Of a DNA stretch of 64,000 nucleotides, positions 55,338 through 64,000 are shown piece after piece. Position 1 is the stretch's first letter; the number at the start of each line of letters is the position of its first letter. Source of the DNA: Sphingobium sp. JS3065 (lineage in GTDB: Bacteria; Pseudomonadota; Alphaproteobacteria; Sphingomonadales; Sphingomonadaceae); assembly GCF_026427355.1 (NCBI RefSeq), contig NZ_CP102664.1, forward strand, positions 2,480,001-2,544,000, written 5' to 3'. The translations under genes and the position numbers were made by a program. Below the pieces are notes generated by a model. The model was given only the letters and a program-made list of their open reading frames with translations, searched no databases and was not told the DNA's origin.

Positions 55338-55877
55338 CTAAGGCCGCTCCGCCTCCGCCGCCCGCTTCAACCCCTGCAATTGCTCGGCCAGAACCTTGTC
55401 GACAAGTGGAGCGATCTTGGCCGCCCCGACCCGCATGTAGCCGCCCACGACATAGCTCATTTCGACCCGCACGCCCTTCCCAGCGGGAGCAATGTCGAAA
55501 GTCAGCGTCCCGGTCACGGCTTCCGCCTGCAACGGCCCCAGCGCTCCTGAAAGCCGCAATTGCCTGCCCGGCGCGGCATGGATCACGCGGCCATGCTCGA
55601 CGCTTCCAGCCTGCCCATCCTTGCCCGGCACCTTTTCGCAGAAACAGCCGCCCGCCACGGGATCAAGGCTGAGATTGGCCGCATCGCCGCTATAGCTATG
55701 CTCCCCGTTCCACCAGCGGGCCGGTTGCCCCAACAGCCGGTAAACGGTCGCCGCATCGGCGGCGACATCGACGCTATTCTCCACCGCAAAGCCGATATCG
55801 CTGCTACCCGTAACAGCAGAATGGGCCGGCGCGGCCATCGCCACACCAGCCCATATCCAAGATCCATGTCGCTTCAT
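55338..55877 (-). CDS. Exported SRPBCC (START-like) family protein
   Basis: A 179-residue protein with a signal peptide (WIWAGVAMAAPAHSA) and an SRPBCC/polyketide-cyclase-like domain: VENSVDVAADAATVYRLLGQPARWWNGEHSYSG, FCEKVPG, MSYVVGGYMRVGAAKIAPLVDKVL. The fold binds hydrophobic ligands; no specific role is evident. It follows adk on the same strand after 88 bases, where most alphaproteobacteria would continue with rpsM. Confidence 0.75.
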   Translation of the reverse strand: MKRHGSWIWAGVAMAAPAHSAVTGSSDIGFAVENSVDVAADAATVYRLLGQPARWWNGEHSYSGDAANLSLDPVAGGCFCEKVPGKDGQAGSVEHGRVIHAAPGRQLRLSGALGPLQAEAVTGTLTFDIAPAGKGVRVEMSYVVGGYMRVGAAKIAPLVDKVLAEQLQGLKRAAEAERP

Positions 55878-55965
55878 CACGCCCTCCCATGCAGGGGGCA
55901 GGATAATGGGGTTCGCCGGATTTTCCGAGTCGTCCGTTATGGCTTCCGACGCGGAAAAATTCGGT

Positions 55966-56622
55966 TCAGCCGTTCTTGCCGTCCAATATGGCCCCGACGG
56001 CGACGGTCACATCGTCCATGTCGGCCATGCCGTCGACCCGCGACACGATGCCGCGCGCTTCGTAGATCGGCAGGATCGGCGCGGTCTTGGCGCGATATTC
56101 GGCCATGCGGGTCCGCACGGTTTCCTCATTGTCGTCCGGACGGCGCTTGAACTCATGGCCGCCACATTTGTCGCAGCTACCCTCGACCTTCGGCGTCTTG
56201 AACCTGTCGTGATACCCCTCGCCGCAGGTCGCGCAGGTGAAGCGGCCGGTGATGCGCTCGACCAGCGCGTCTTCGTCCACTTCCAACTCGATCACATGGT
56301 CGAGCGTGCGATCGCGGTCCGCCAAAATTCCGTCAAGCGAATGGGCCTGCGCCTCGGTCCGGGGATAACCGTCGAAGATCACGCCGGTCTCTGCCGACAG
56401 CGCATCCAGCGCCTCGCCAATGATGCCCGACACGATCTCGTCCGACACCAGTTCGCCCGCCTCCATCACGGCCTTGGCCTTAAGGCCGATCGGCGTTCCG
56501 GCCTTCACCGCCGCGCGCAGCATGTCGCCCGTCGATAGCTGCACCATGGCCCGGCTGTCTACCAGACGGGTAGCCTGCGTTCCCTTGCCGGCGCCCGGAG
56601 GGCCGAGCAATATGATATTCAT
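55966..56622 (-). CDS. adk: Adenylate kinase, zinc-LID type
   Basis: Converts AMP + ATP to 2 ADP. 218 residues from the ATG at 56622 (MNIILLGPPGAGKGTQ, P-loop). AMP-site LSTGDMLRAA and GYPRTEAQA are present. The long LID has four cysteines in C-x2-C...C-x2-C (CATCGEG, CDKCGGH), a structural zinc site. It is the last gene of the spc cluster, 46 bases after secY. Confidence 0.97.
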   Translation of the reverse strand: MNIILLGPPGAGKGTQATRLVDSRAMVQLSTGDMLRAAVKAGTPIGLKAKAVMEAGELVSDEIVSGIIGEALDALSAETGVIFDGYPRTEAQAHSLDGILADRDRTLDHVIELEVDEDALVERITGRFTCATCGEGYHDRFKTPKVEGSCDKCGGHEFKRRPDDNEETVRTRMAEYRAKTAPILPIYEARGIVSRVDGMADMDDVTVAVGAILDGKNG

Positions 56623-56668
56623 GTCGCGCATTCTCCCCTGTTTTCGCGCTTCCAACCGCGCTGCATCT

Positions 56669-58033
56669 TCAGCGCAGACGCCCCTTCAGCTTTGCCTTCT
56701 TGATCAGGTCCCCATATTGATGGGCCAGCAAATGGCTCTGAATCTGCGTCACAGTGTCGACCGTAACATTGACCACGATCAACAGGCTAGTCCCGCCAAG
56801 GTAGAAGGGAATGCCTGCGCGGGCGATGACGAATTCCGGCACCAGACAGATGAAGGCCAGATAGGCCGCGCCGATCACCGTGATCCGGGTCAGCACATAG
56901 TCGAGATAGTTTTCGGTGTTCTTTCCCGGACGAATGCCGGGGATGAAACCGCCGTTGCGCTTCAGATTATCGGCCGTCTCTTCCGGATTGAACACCACGG
57001 CGGTGTAGAAGAAGCAGAAGAAGACGATGCCAAGGCCATAAAGCCCCATATAGACCGGGCTGCCATGCGACAGATACTGGTTCAGCGTCAGCACGAAATC
57101 GCCCAGCTTGCTCTCACCCGCGACGGTCTGTCCCGCAAATTGGGAGACGGTGAGCGGCATCAGCAACAGCGAACTGGCGAAGATCGGCGGGATCACGCCG
57201 GCGGTGTTGACCTTGAGCGGCAGATGGCTGCGGTCCGCCTGCATCAGTCCCTGGCGCGTCTGGCGCTTGGGGTATTGGATCAGCACTCGCCGCTGCGCCC
57301 GCTCCATGAAGCAGATGAAGGCGATCAGGCCAAAGCCCAACACAATCACCAGGAAGATGACCAGACCCGAAATCGCGCCCGTGCTGCTCGACTTGAACAG
57401 GTTGCTCAGCGTCACCGGCAATTGCGCGACGATGCCCGCCATGATGATGAGCGACACGCCATTGCCGATCCCGCGCGAGGTGATTTGCTCACCCAGCCAC
57501 ATCAGGAACATGGTGCCGCCGATCAGCGATATGACCGCCGCGACGCGGAACAACATGCCCGGATCGACGACCGCCTGCACCCCCGACTGGGCGCCGAAAC
57601 TCTCCAGCCCCACGGCGATGAAATAGCCTTGAACGGCGGTCAGGCCGACGGTGCCGTAGCGGGTATATTGGTTCAGCTTCTTGCGCCCGCTCTCGCCTTC
57701 CTTCTTGATCGCCGCGAGTTGCGGCGAGAGGCTGGCGGCGAGCTGCACCACAATCGACGCCGTGATGTAGGGCATCACGCCGAGCGCGATCAGGCTCATG
57801 CGCGAAAGCGACCCGCCGGAGAAGGTGTTGAAGATGTCGAGGATGCCGCCATTGGTCTGCTTGTAAAGCTGCGACAGGGCGGTCGGATCGACGCCCGGCA
57901 GCGGCACGAAGCTGAGGAAGCGAAAAACGATCAGCGCGCCCAGCGTGAACCACAGGCGCTTCTTGAGGTCGGTCGCCTGGCTGAACTTCGCCAGGCTGAG
58001 ATTGGATGCGAGCTGGTCGGCTCTCGATGCCAT
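56669..58033 (-). CDS. secY: Protein translocase subunit SecY
   Basis: Channel subunit of SecYEG, 454 residues with ten TM helices. It starts with the cytosolic SNLSLAKFSQATDLKKRLWFTLG. The plug/TM2 region GGSLSRMSLIALGVMPYITASIV and the cytosolic loop IQYPKRQTRQGLMQADRSHLPLKV fit the family, as does the ribosome-contact loop near NLKRNGGFIPGIRPG. It lies between rplO (189-base gap with a hairpin) and adk. Confidence 0.98.
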   Translation of the reverse strand: MASRADQLASNLSLAKFSQATDLKKRLWFTLGALIVFRFLSFVPLPGVDPTALSQLYKQTNGGILDIFNTFSGGSLSRMSLIALGVMPYITASIVVQLAASLSPQLAAIKKEGESGRKKLNQYTRYGTVGLTAVQGYFIAVGLESFGAQSGVQAVVDPGMLFRVAAVISLIGGTMFLMWLGEQITSRGIGNGVSLIIMAGIVAQLPVTLSNLFKSSSTGAISGLVIFLVIVLGFGLIAFICFMERAQRRVLIQYPKRQTRQGLMQADRSHLPLKVNTAGVIPPIFASSLLLMPLTVSQFAGQTVAGESKLGDFVLTLNQYLSHGSPVYMGLYGLGIVFFCFFYTAVVFNPEETADNLKRNGGFIPGIRPGKNTENYLDYVLTRITVIGAAYLAFICLVPEFVIARAGIPFYLGGTSLLIVVNVTVDTVTQIQSHLLAHQYGDLIKKAKLKGRLR

Positions 58034-58163
58034 CTTGGCTGCCCTTCAAAACATCTTGCCGGAGTCACGCTCCAGCCTGAATCGCTAACCCCTTAGCGGG
58101 GCCATGGGGCGCTGTCGAACCGGGAATTGCCGCACTTGCGACAAATAGCACCCCCGATGCACA

Positions 58164-58197
58164 TGACCCCGCCGACCCATATCGGGCAGCGGGGTCA
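58164..58197 (-). other. Strong hairpin between rplO and secY
   Basis: TGACCCCGC / GCGGGGTCA arms enclose a second short complementarity (GACCC...CGGGC). No T-run follows, so it looks like an mRNA processing or stability element rather than a terminator within the spc operon. Confidence 0.5.
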
Positions 58198-58222
58198 CGC
58201 TTGCAAGACTTGTAAGGCCAGA

Positions 58223-58759
58223 TCAGGCCTTTGCAGCAGCCTTCTTCGCGGCAAGGGCAGTGCCCTTCTTGGCCTTGGCCTTCTCCGCCGCCGGAACGAC
58301 TTCGATCACGTCGACCTTGCCGCCAGCCTTCTCGACCGCTTCGACGGCGCCCTTCGACACGCCCGCGACCAGGAAGCTGACCTTCGCGGTCAGTTCACCC
58401 TTGGCGAGCAGACGCACGCCGTCCTTGCCGCCACGGGCCAGGGCAGCAGCCTTCAGCGCCGCATGGTCGATGGTGGCGTTGGCGTCCAGCTTCCCGGCGT
58501 CGATCGCCTTCTGCACCGCGCCCAGGTTCACGATCGCGTAATCCTTTGCGAAGATGTTGTTGAAGCCGCGCTTCGGCAGACGCATGTGGAGCGGCATCTG
58601 GCCACCCTCGAAACCGTTGATGGCAACGCCCGAACGTGCCTTCGCACCCTTCTGGCCGCGACCGGCGGTCTTGCCCTTGCCCGAGCCGATACCACGGCCG
58701 ACGCGCATCCGGCCCTTGCGGGCGCCGGCATTGTCGTTGAGTTCGTTAAGCTTCGTCAT
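58223..58759 (-). CDS. rplO: 50S ribosomal protein L15
   Basis: 178 residues: [20 protein letters not shown] with the Gly-rich RNA-binding [20 protein letters not shown], then [13 protein letters not shown] and the C-terminal globular part. It carries a lysine/alanine-rich tail of about 25 residues beyond the E. coli length (144). Its 5' leader contains three hairpins derived from a repeat element. Confidence 0.98.
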   Translation of the reverse strand: MTKLNELNDNAGARKGRMRVGRGIGSGKGKTAGRGQKGAKARSGVAINGFEGGQMPLHMRLPKRGFNNIFAKDYAIVNLGAVQKAIDAGKLDANATIDHAALKAAALARGGKDGVRLLAKGELTAKVSFLVAGVSKGAVEAVEKAGGKVDVIEVVPAAEKAKAKKGTALAAKKAAAKA

Positions 58760-58790
58760 TGTGCACTCGCTTTCGCTATGTTCGCGCGGA

Positions 58791-58938
58791 GGTTCGATCC
58801 TCTCGGATCGAACCGAAGCCCCAGCGAAAGCTGGGGCCGGGTTGATCTGGACGCTTCCTCGCGGAAGTCATCCTGCGGCCAGGGGTCTCCTCATCGAGGA
58901 CGCGCCATCTGGCCTGAGATCCCGGCCTCCGCCGGGAT
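58791..58938. repeat. Hairpin cluster / palindromic repeat between rpmD and rplO
   Basis: Three perfect stems in the rplO leader: GGTTCGATCC-4-GGATCGAACC (58791-58814), GCCCCAGC-GAAA-GCTGGGGC (58818-58837) and ATCCCGGC-CTCC-GCCGGGAT (58919-58938). The last, with upstream CCTGAGATCCC and downstream GATGACG, is the same family as the repeat inside mtaB. Confidence 0.85.
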
Positions 58939-59023
58939 GACGAAAGTGGGCATATTGCCCGCTTTCATAAAACGAAAGAGGGGTTCCCCCCTCTCCCGCT
59001 TCATTCCTTGATGATCGAAAGGC

Positions 59024-59203
59024 TCAGTCTTCGACCACCGCCACCATATGGGGCAGCTTGGCGATGGCGCCGCGGACTTCCGCAGTGTCTTCCAGCTCCA
59101 CCACGCGGTGCATCTTGCCAAGGCCGAGGCCGATCAGAATCTTCTTCTGGGCTTCGGGACGGCGGATCGGCGAACCGATCTGCTTGATCTTGATCTTCGC
59201 CAT
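59024..59203 (-). CDS. rpmD: 50S ribosomal protein L30
   Basis: 59 residues, [17 protein letters not shown]...[20 protein letters not shown], ending VVED; complete short-form L30. It sits five bases after the rpsE stop. It is followed by an unusual 264-base gap before rplO, filled by the hairpin cluster. Confidence 0.96.
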   Translation of the reverse strand: MAKIKIKQIGSPIRRPEAQKKILIGLGLGKMHRVVELEDTAEVRGAIAKLPHMVAVVED

Positions 59204-59208
59204 ATCAG

Positions 59209-59919
59209 TTACTCCGCAATCGCTTCGGCGTCGGCCTGAGCGACTTCGGCCGAGGCCCCACCGCGACGAAGCAGGTCGGCGACCTTCTTGCCGCGACGCT
59301 GCGCCACCGACTTGGGGCTGGTCTGCTCGCCCAGCGCCGCGAAGGTCGCCCGGATCATGTTATAGGGGTTCGACGTGCCGTTCGACTTGGTCACGACGTC
59401 CGCGACGCCGAGGCTTTCGAACACGGCGCGCATCGGACCGCCGGCGATGATGCCCGTACCGGCAGGCGCCGAACGAACCGTCACCTTGCCCGCACCGAAA
59501 TGGCCCAGGCCGTCATGGTGCAGCGTGCGGCCTTCCTTCAGCGGAACGCGAACCATCGCCTTCTTGGCCGAAGCGGTCGCCTTGCTGATGGCTTCAGGCA
59601 CTTCGCGCGCCTTGCCATGGCCGAAGCCCGCGCGGCCCTTGCCGTCGCCGACGACGACCAGAGCGGCGAAACCGAAGCGCTTACCGCCCTTGACGGTCTT
59701 CGAAACGCGGTTGATGTGAACCAGCTTCTCGATCAGCTCTTCGCCCTGTTCCTCGTCGCGGTTGCCGCGACGGTCGTCGCGACGGCCACGGCCGCCACGC
59801 TCGCCACGGTTGCGATCGCCGCCACGACCACGGCCACGGCCGGGACCACGACCTTCGGTCGGTGCCGCTTCAACGCCCTCGACGGGCGCGACGACTTCGT
59901 TGGTGTTTTCGTCAGCCAT
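59209..59919 (-). CDS. rpsE: 30S ribosomal protein S5, with RG-rich N-terminal extension
   Basis: 236 residues versus about 167 in E. coli. The core is normal: [58 protein letters not shown]. About 65 extra residues precede it, with an arginine/glycine-rich run (about 22-57) of RGG-like repeats. A short Ala/Glu tail follows the core. It lies two bases after rplR. Confidence 0.97.
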   Translation of the reverse strand: MADENTNEVVAPVEGVEAAPTEGRGPGRGRGRGGDRNRGERGGRGRRDDRRGNRDEEQGEELIEKLVHINRVSKTVKGGKRFGFAALVVVGDGKGRAGFGHGKAREVPEAISKATASAKKAMVRVPLKEGRTLHHDGLGHFGAGKVTVRSAPAGTGIIAGGPMRAVFESLGVADVVTKSNGTSNPYNMIRATFAALGEQTSPKSVAQRRGKKVADLLRRGGASAEVAQADAEAIAE

Positions 59920-59921
59920 GA

Positions 59922-60275
59922 TCAGAACTCCAGCCCGGCTTCACGGGCCGCATCGGCCAGCGCCTTGACGCGGCCATGGAACAGGAAACCACCACGGTCG
60001 AACACGACCTTGGTGACGCCGGCAGCGGTCGCCGCGGCGGCGACGCGCTTGCCGACTTCGGCGGCGGCCTGCGAGGTGGCGCCGGTCTGGCCACGCACAT
60101 CCTTGTCCAGGGTCGACGCGGCGGCCAGGGTCTTGCCCTGCGCATCGTCGATGACCTGGGCGTAGATGTGACGGCCCGAACGGTGGACGCTGAGGCGGGG
60201 CTTGTGGCCCGACACTGCCTTGAGCGAGGTGCGAACGCGGCGGCGACGCCGCGCGAAGAGGGAAAGCTTTGCCAT
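59922..60275 (-). CDS. rplR: 50S ribosomal protein L18
   Basis: 117 residues from the ATG at 60275: basic start [19 protein letters not shown], then [18 protein letters not shown] and [20 protein letters not shown]. Binds 5S rRNA. The frame is open upstream (inside rplF) without family sequence, so the start is set here, one base after the rplF stop. Confidence 0.97.
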   Translation of the reverse strand: MAKLSLFARRRRRVRTSLKAVSGHKPRLSVHRSGRHIYAQVIDDAQGKTLAAASTLDKDVRGQTGATSQAAAEVGKRVAAAATAAGVTKVVFDRGGFLFHGRVKALADAAREAGLEF

Positions 60276-60276
60276 C

Positions 60277-60810
60277 TTACTTCTTCTTCCCTTCCTTGCG
60301 GAAGATGAACTCGCCGGCGTATTTGATGCCCTTGCCCTTATAGGGTTCGGGCTTGCGCCAGCGGCGGATTTCGGCAGCAACCTGACCCACCTTCTGCTTG
60401 TCGATGCCGCTGATCTCGACCGTGGTGTTATCCGGGGTCTTGATCTCGATCCCTTCGGGGATCTCGAAATCGACGTCATGCGAATAGCCGAGCTGCAGCT
60501 TCAGGGTCTTGCCCTGCGAGTTGGCACGGTAACCGACACCGGTGATCAGCAGCTTCTTGGAAAAGCCTTCGGTCACGCCAGTGATCAGGTTCGCGATCAG
60601 CGTGCGCTGCATGCCCCAGAAAGCGCGGGCGCGCTTGCTGTCGTTTGCAGGCTGCACGGCGATCGAGCCGTCTTCGATGCTGTAGGTCACTTCGTCGGCC
60701 AGCGGCAGCGACAGGGTACCCTTGGGGCCCTTCACCGACAGCGCACCGTCAGCGATGGCAGCGGTCACGCCCGCAGGGACGGCGACCGGCTTTTTACCAG
60801 TACGGCTCAT
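60277..60810 (-). CDS. rplF: 50S ribosomal protein L6
   Basis: 177 residues with the duplicated L6 domain: [27 protein letters not shown], and the C-terminal signature [23 protein letters not shown]. The start overlaps the rpsH stop by one base. Confidence 0.98.
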   Translation of the reverse strand: MSRTGKKPVAVPAGVTAAIADGALSVKGPKGTLSLPLADEVTYSIEDGSIAVQPANDSKRARAFWGMQRTLIANLITGVTEGFSKKLLITGVGYRANSQGKTLKLQLGYSHDVDFEIPEGIEIKTPDNTTVEISGIDKQKVGQVAAEIRRWRKPEPYKGKGIKYAGEFIFRKEGKKK

Positions 60811-61205
60811 CAGAACACCTCCGCCAGCACTTCGCCGCCGACATTCTGTTCCCGCGCTTCCGCGTCGGACAGAACGCCACGGGGCGTCGAGACAATCGTG
60901 ATGCCCAGACCGTTGCGGATCACCGGCAGTTCCTTGGAACCCGAATAAACGCGGCGGCCCGGCTTGGACACGCGGGCGACATGCTTGATCGCCGGCTGGC
61001 CTTCGAAATATTTCAGCTCGATGCGCAGGCCGGGATGGTTGCCGAGCAATTCCTCCGAATAGCCACGGATGTAACCTTCGCGCTGCAGCACGTCGAGCAC
61101 GCGGGCGCGCAGCTTCGAAGCGGGGGACATCACGCTGTCCTTCTTCGCCTGCTGCCCGTTGCGGATGCGGGTGAGCATATCACCCAGGGGATCGGTCAAT
61201 GCCAT
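60810..61205 (-). CDS. rpsH: 30S ribosomal protein S8
   Basis: 131 residues: [20 protein letters not shown], and the rRNA-binding C-terminal [21 protein letters not shown] primary 16S rRNA binder and, in E. coli, the repressor of the spc operon through an mRNA site near rplE; such control here is inference. Confidence 0.98.
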   Translation of the reverse strand: MALTDPLGDMLTRIRNGQQAKKDSVMSPASKLRARVLDVLQREGYIRGYSEELLGNHPGLRIELKYFEGQPAIKHVARVSKPGRRVYSGSKELPVIRNGLGITIVSTPRGVLSDAEAREQNVGGEVLAEVF

Positions 61206-61217
61206 TTCAAATGATCC

Positions 61218-61523
61218 TTACCAGCTCGACTTGGTGACGCCGGGGATCAGGCCCTTGTTGGCCAGATCACGCAACTGCACGCGGCAGAGACGGAATTTGC
61301 GGTAATATGCGCGGGGACGCCCCGTCAGTTCGCAGCGGTTCCGAACGCGGGTCGGATTGCCGTTGCGGGGGATCTCCGCCATCTTCAGACGCGCGATCAG
61401 ACGATCGCTGTCATCGGCCGCGGTATCATTCGCGATCGCCTTGAGCTTCGCATAACGGCCGGCATATTTCTTCACCAGCTTCTTGCGACGCTCGTTCTTG
61501 TTGATCGAACTCAGTTTCGCCAT
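61218..61523 (-). CDS. rpsN: 30S ribosomal protein S14 (zinc-free type)
   Basis: 101 residues, the long form without the four-cysteine zinc site (only two Cys: [20 protein letters not shown]). Ends [11 protein letters not shown] as usual. Confidence 0.98.
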   Translation of the reverse strand: MAKLSSINKNERRKKLVKKYAGRYAKLKAIANDTAADDSDRLIARLKMAEIPRNGNPTRVRNRCELTGRPRAYYRKFRLCRVQLRDLANKGLIPGVTKSSW

Positions 61524-61575
61524 GACTTAAGTTCTCTTCCTTAGCTTAAGCGTTTGGGAGAGAAGCGGGGCCCTT

Positions 61576-62148
61576 TCAGGCCGCCTGCTTCTCTTCGAGC
61601 GGGAAGGGGAAACCGAAGAGGCGCAGCAGTTCGCGCGCTTCATCGTCCGTCTTCGCCGTGGTGGTCACGATGATGTCCATGCCGCGCACCTTGTCGATGC
61701 GGTCATAGTTGATCTCGGGGAAGATGATCTGCTCCTTGATGCCGAAGGCATAATTGCCACGGCCGTCGAAGCTCTTCGGGTTGAGACCGCGGAAGTCGCG
61801 CACGCGGGGCAGAGCAACGTTGATCAGACGATCAAGAAACTCGTACATGCGCTCACGACGCAGCGTGACCTTGGCGCCGATCGGCATGCCTTCACGCAGC
61901 TTGAACTGCGCGATCGACTTGCGGGCCTTGGTGATGACCGGCTTCTGGCCGGCGATCAGTTCCATCTCCTCGGCGGCCGAAGTGACCTTCTTCTTGTCCT
62001 GGGTCGCTTCGCCCACGCCCATGTTGAGCGTGATCTTCTCGATCTTGGGCACCTGCATGACGTTCTCATAACCGAACTTCTCGGTCATCGCCTTGACGAT
62101 TTCGGCGTCATACTGCGCCTTCGAGCGCGGAATGTACTTGTCGCTCAT
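61576..62148 (-). CDS. rplE: 50S ribosomal protein L5
   Basis: 190 residues: [45 protein letters not shown], and the C-terminal [20 protein letters not shown]. Binds 5S rRNA. Overlaps the rplX stop by one base. Confidence 0.98.
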   Translation of the reverse strand: MSDKYIPRSKAQYDAEIVKAMTEKFGYENVMQVPKIEKITLNMGVGEATQDKKKVTSAAEEMELIAGQKPVITKARKSIAQFKLREGMPIGAKVTLRRERMYEFLDRLINVALPRVRDFRGLNPKSFDGRGNYAFGIKEQIIFPEINYDRIDKVRGMDIIVTTTAKTDDEARELLRLFGFPFPLEEKQAA

Positions 62149-62459
62149 TACAGCACCTCACCGGACTTGACGGCGACGCGGACCTTCTTGCCGTCGCGAT
62201 CCTCGAAACGGACGCGGGTCGGCTTGCCATCCTTGTCGGCGACAGCGACGTTCGAAATGTGGAGCGGCGCGGGCTTGCGCTCGATGCCGCCCTGCGGGTT
62301 CGCCTGGTCGGGCTTGCGGTGACGCGCATGCACGTTGATGCCTTCGACGAGAACCTTGTCGTCCTTGGGCAGCACCTGCAGGACGGCGCCGGTGCGGCCC
62401 TTGTCCTTGCCGGCCAGGACGACGACCTTGTCGCCCTTCTTGATCTTCGCAGCGCTCAT
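62148..62459 (-). CDS. rplX: 50S ribosomal protein L24
   Basis: 103 residues with the KOW motif [20 protein letters not shown] followed by [20 protein letters not shown]. One-base overlaps with rplN and rplE on both sides. Confidence 0.98.
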   Translation of the reverse strand: MSAAKIKKGDKVVVLAGKDKGRTGAVLQVLPKDDKVLVEGINVHARHRKPDQANPQGGIERKPAPLHISNVAVADKDGKPTRVRFEDRDGKKVRVAVKSGEVL

Positions 62460-62827
62460 TACAGCACCTCGGGGGCAAGCGAGATGATCTTCATGTGCTT
62501 CTTAGCGCGCAGTTCGCGAACGACCGGGCCAAAAATACGGGTGCCGATCGGCTCCTCGTTCTTGTTGATGAGCACAGCGGCATTGCCGTCGAAGCGAATC
62601 ACGCTGCCATCAGCGCGACGCACGTCCTTGGCGGTGCGCACGATGACGGCGCGATGCACGTCACCCTTCTTCACCTTGCCACGAGGCGCAGCTTCCTTGA
62701 TCGAGACGACGATGATGTCGCCTACGCTCGCGAAGCGACGCTTCGAGCCGCCCAGCACCTTGATGCACTGGACGCGCTTGGCGCCGCTGTTGTCAGCGAC
62801 GTCAAGATTGGATTGCATCTGGATCAT
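62459..62827 (-). CDS. rplN: 50S ribosomal protein L14
   Basis: 122 residues: [20 protein letters not shown], the signature region [21 protein letters not shown]. First gene of the spc block; a 179-base gap separates it from rpsQ and is the likely place for a promoter or leader. Confidence 0.98.
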   Translation of the reverse strand: MIQMQSNLDVADNSGAKRVQCIKVLGGSKRRFASVGDIIVVSIKEAAPRGKVKKGDVHRAVIVRTAKDVRRADGSVIRFDGNAAVLINKNEEPIGTRIFGPVVRELRAKKHMKIISLAPEVL

Positions 62828-63006
62828 GGATCCGGTTCCTTCTTATTTGGCCTACCGGGGCAATTCCCGGCGGTTCCGAATTTCACTGCCTAGAGTCCCC
62901 TAAGCCGAACCTTTGACTCTACGCGAAGCGCGGGCCTGTACCCTTTCCATGAGAAAAAGGCCAGCCCCGCGCCGCATTTTTAGTTCAAAGGCTCAACGAG
63001 CCTCCC

Positions 63007-63270
63007 TCAAGCCGCCGTTTCCGGCGACTTGTGGGTGTCCACGCGCTCGATGACCTTCCAGGTCTTGAGCTTGGAAATCGGAGCGGTCTCTTCGATGCGG
63101 ACCGTTTCGCCTTCCTTGTAGACATTGCCCTCGTCATGGGCATGGTACTTCTTCGAACGGCGGATGATCTTGCCATAGAGCGCATGTTTTACCTTGCGCT
63201 CTACGCGAACCACCACCGTCTTGTCGGTCTTGTCGGAAACCACCGTTCCCGTCAGCACGCGCTTGGGCAT
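63007..63270 (-). CDS. rpsQ: 30S ribosomal protein S17
   Basis: 87 residues: [25 protein letters not shown], then KKYHAHDE and the C-terminal [13 protein letters not shown]. Last gene of the S10 block. Confidence 0.98.
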   Translation of the reverse strand: MPKRVLTGTVVSDKTDKTVVVRVERKVKHALYGKIIRRSKKYHAHDEGNVYKEGETVRIEETAPISKLKTWKVIERVDTHKSPETAA

Positions 63271-63284
63271 CGTGTGTTCCCTTC

Positions 63285-63488
63285 TTACTTCGCGGCCGAG
63301 CGCGAACGCTCGGTCTGCAGCGTCTTGATCTGCGCGATCGACCGGCGGACTTCCTTCACGCGGCTGGGCTTTTCCAGCTGGTTGGTGGCCGCCTGGAAAC
63401 GCAGGTTGAACTGCTCGCGCTTCAGGTTGTTCAGTTCGGTCGACAGTTCGTCGTCCGACTTGGTCTTGAGGTCAGCTACATTCGCCAC
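63285..63488 (-). CDS. rpmC: 50S ribosomal protein L29
   Basis: 67 residues of helical hairpin: [37 protein letters not shown]. Lies at the polypeptide exit, where SRP and trigger factor dock. Three bases after rplP. Confidence 0.97.
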   Translation of the reverse strand: MANVADLKTKSDDELSTELNNLKREQFNLRFQAATNQLEKPSRVKEVRRSIAQIKTLQTERSRSAAK

Positions 63489-63491
63489 GGA

Positions 63492-63923
63492 TTAACCCTC
63501 CAGGTGGGAGGTGTCGCCGAGGCGAGCGACAACCTTCGTCTTGATCGGCAGCTTCATCGCGGCGCGCGAGAAAGCCTCTGCTGCGAGCGGGCCGGGCACG
63601 CCGTCCAGTTCGAACAGGATGCGGCCGGGCTTTACGCGCGCCGCCCAATATTCGACCGAACCCTTACCCTTGCCCTGACGGACTTCGGCAGGCTTCTTGG
63701 AAACCGGAACGTCGGGGAACACGCGGATCCACAGACGGCCCTGACGGCGAATGTGGCGAGTGATCGCGCGGCGAGCCGCTTCGATCTGACGTGCGGTGAC
63801 GCGCTCGGGTTCCAGGGCCTTCAGACCATAGGAGCCGAAATTCAGGTCCGAACCGCCCTTGGCGTCGCCCTTGATCCGACCCTTGAAGGTCTTACGGAAC
63901 TTCATTTTCTTCGGTTGCAGCAT
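63492..63923 (-). CDS. rplP: 50S ribosomal protein L16
   Basis: 143 residues: [24 protein letters not shown], the signature [20 protein letters not shown] with the arginine hydroxylated in some species, and [13 protein letters not shown]. Contacts the A-site tRNA. Confidence 0.98.
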   Translation of the reverse strand: MLQPKKMKFRKTFKGRIKGDAKGGSDLNFGSYGLKALEPERVTARQIEAARRAITRHIRRQGRLWIRVFPDVPVSKKPAEVRQGKGKGSVEYWAARVKPGRILFELDGVPGPLAAEAFSRAAMKLPIKTKVVARLGDTSHLEG

Positions 63924-63958
63924 GACGCTATTACCTTCTTATCTTCAGCGCGCCGAAA

Positions 63959-64000
63959 TCAGCGAGCAGGCCGCACGCCGGAGGTCTGAGCCTCCAGCAT
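63959..64000 (-). CDS. rpsC: 30S ribosomal protein S3, C-terminal end
   Basis: The last 13 codons and stop of S3 (EAQTSGVRPAR) enter from the window edge. Identified by its place directly upstream of rplP in the S10 operon and by the typical C-terminal tail. The rest is outside the window. Confidence 0.85.
   Translation of the reverse strand: MLEAQTSGVRPAR

Noticed and set aside
58791..58814. GGTTCGATCC as a tRNA T-arm
   Set aside because: It is one arm of a simple 10-bp hairpin with a 4-base loop; no acceptor, D or anticodon arms are present.

Overview
The window is GC-rich chromosomal DNA from an alphaproteobacterium, almost certainly a sphingomonad (Sphingobium/Sphingomonas type). The evidence is a CckA-type hybrid kinase, a class A RNase P RNA, alphaproteobacterial RecA and ribosomal proteins, and hairpin repeats between genes of the kind common in this family. 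No strain name can be given from the sequence alone. No tRNA, rRNA, CRISPR array, prophage or integrative element was seen.

Layout. 1-5.6 kb: the end of dapF, then mtaB-ftsY-yciB, a PuuD-like membrane protein, sodB, and an overlapping J-domain/[2Fe-2S] pair. 5.6-7.0 kb: a mosaic repeat, rnpB and an AmpD-like amidase. 7.1-12.4 kb: a chemotaxis operon cheA-cheW-cheY-cheB-cheR (minus strand) with no receptor gene. 12.5-17.6 kb: lipoprotein, mscL, lemA-TPM-TPM, a Nudix hydrolase, a second mosaic repeat, and a divergent DUF6456/XRE pair. 17.6-24.3 kb: a GT4 glycosyltransferase, a shortened molybdopterin oxidoreductase and modA/modB/modC with an antisense HAD phosphatase inside the locus. 23.5-28.7 kb: a capsule/polysaccharide cluster (glycosyltransferase, KpsC-like, KpsS-like, phosphotransferase). 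28.7-33.3 kb: HIT protein, a third mosaic repeat, a ThiS-ThiG fusion, aroQ, accB-accC and an ArsC-like gene. 33.3-34.7 kb: decayed IS630 and IS481 fragments. 34.8-41 kb: recA, a single-domain response regulator, cckA, DUF2062, smpB, dapA. 41-53.9 kb: lytic transglycosylase, greB, a soluble receptor-like MCP, ppk2, aspS, rnd, I78-type lipoprotein, a degenerate HNH protein, a PH-domain protein, lepA, a CsgG-like protein. 53.9-64 kb: a fourth mosaic repeat, an acyltransferase, an SRPBCC protein, then the minus-strand S10/spc ribosomal cluster from the end of rpsC to secY-adk.

Most of the window is housekeeping. Working units are the chemotaxis phosphorelay, molybdate import beside a probably inactive Mo-enzyme homologue, the surface polysaccharide cluster, the first step of fatty-acid synthesis (accBC), and the ribosomal/Sec operon.

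The most unusual material is repeat-derived. Four intergenic elements share the same outer ends but carry two different cores, and one core is inverted relative to its ends. A perfect 25-bp inverted repeat sits in frame inside mtaB, and a related hairpin cluster lies inside the spc operon just ahead of rplO. I did not find a convincing new multi-gene system; the strongest protein-level oddities are the ligand-less truncated nitrate-reductase-like protein and a CheA with a degenerate receiver tail.
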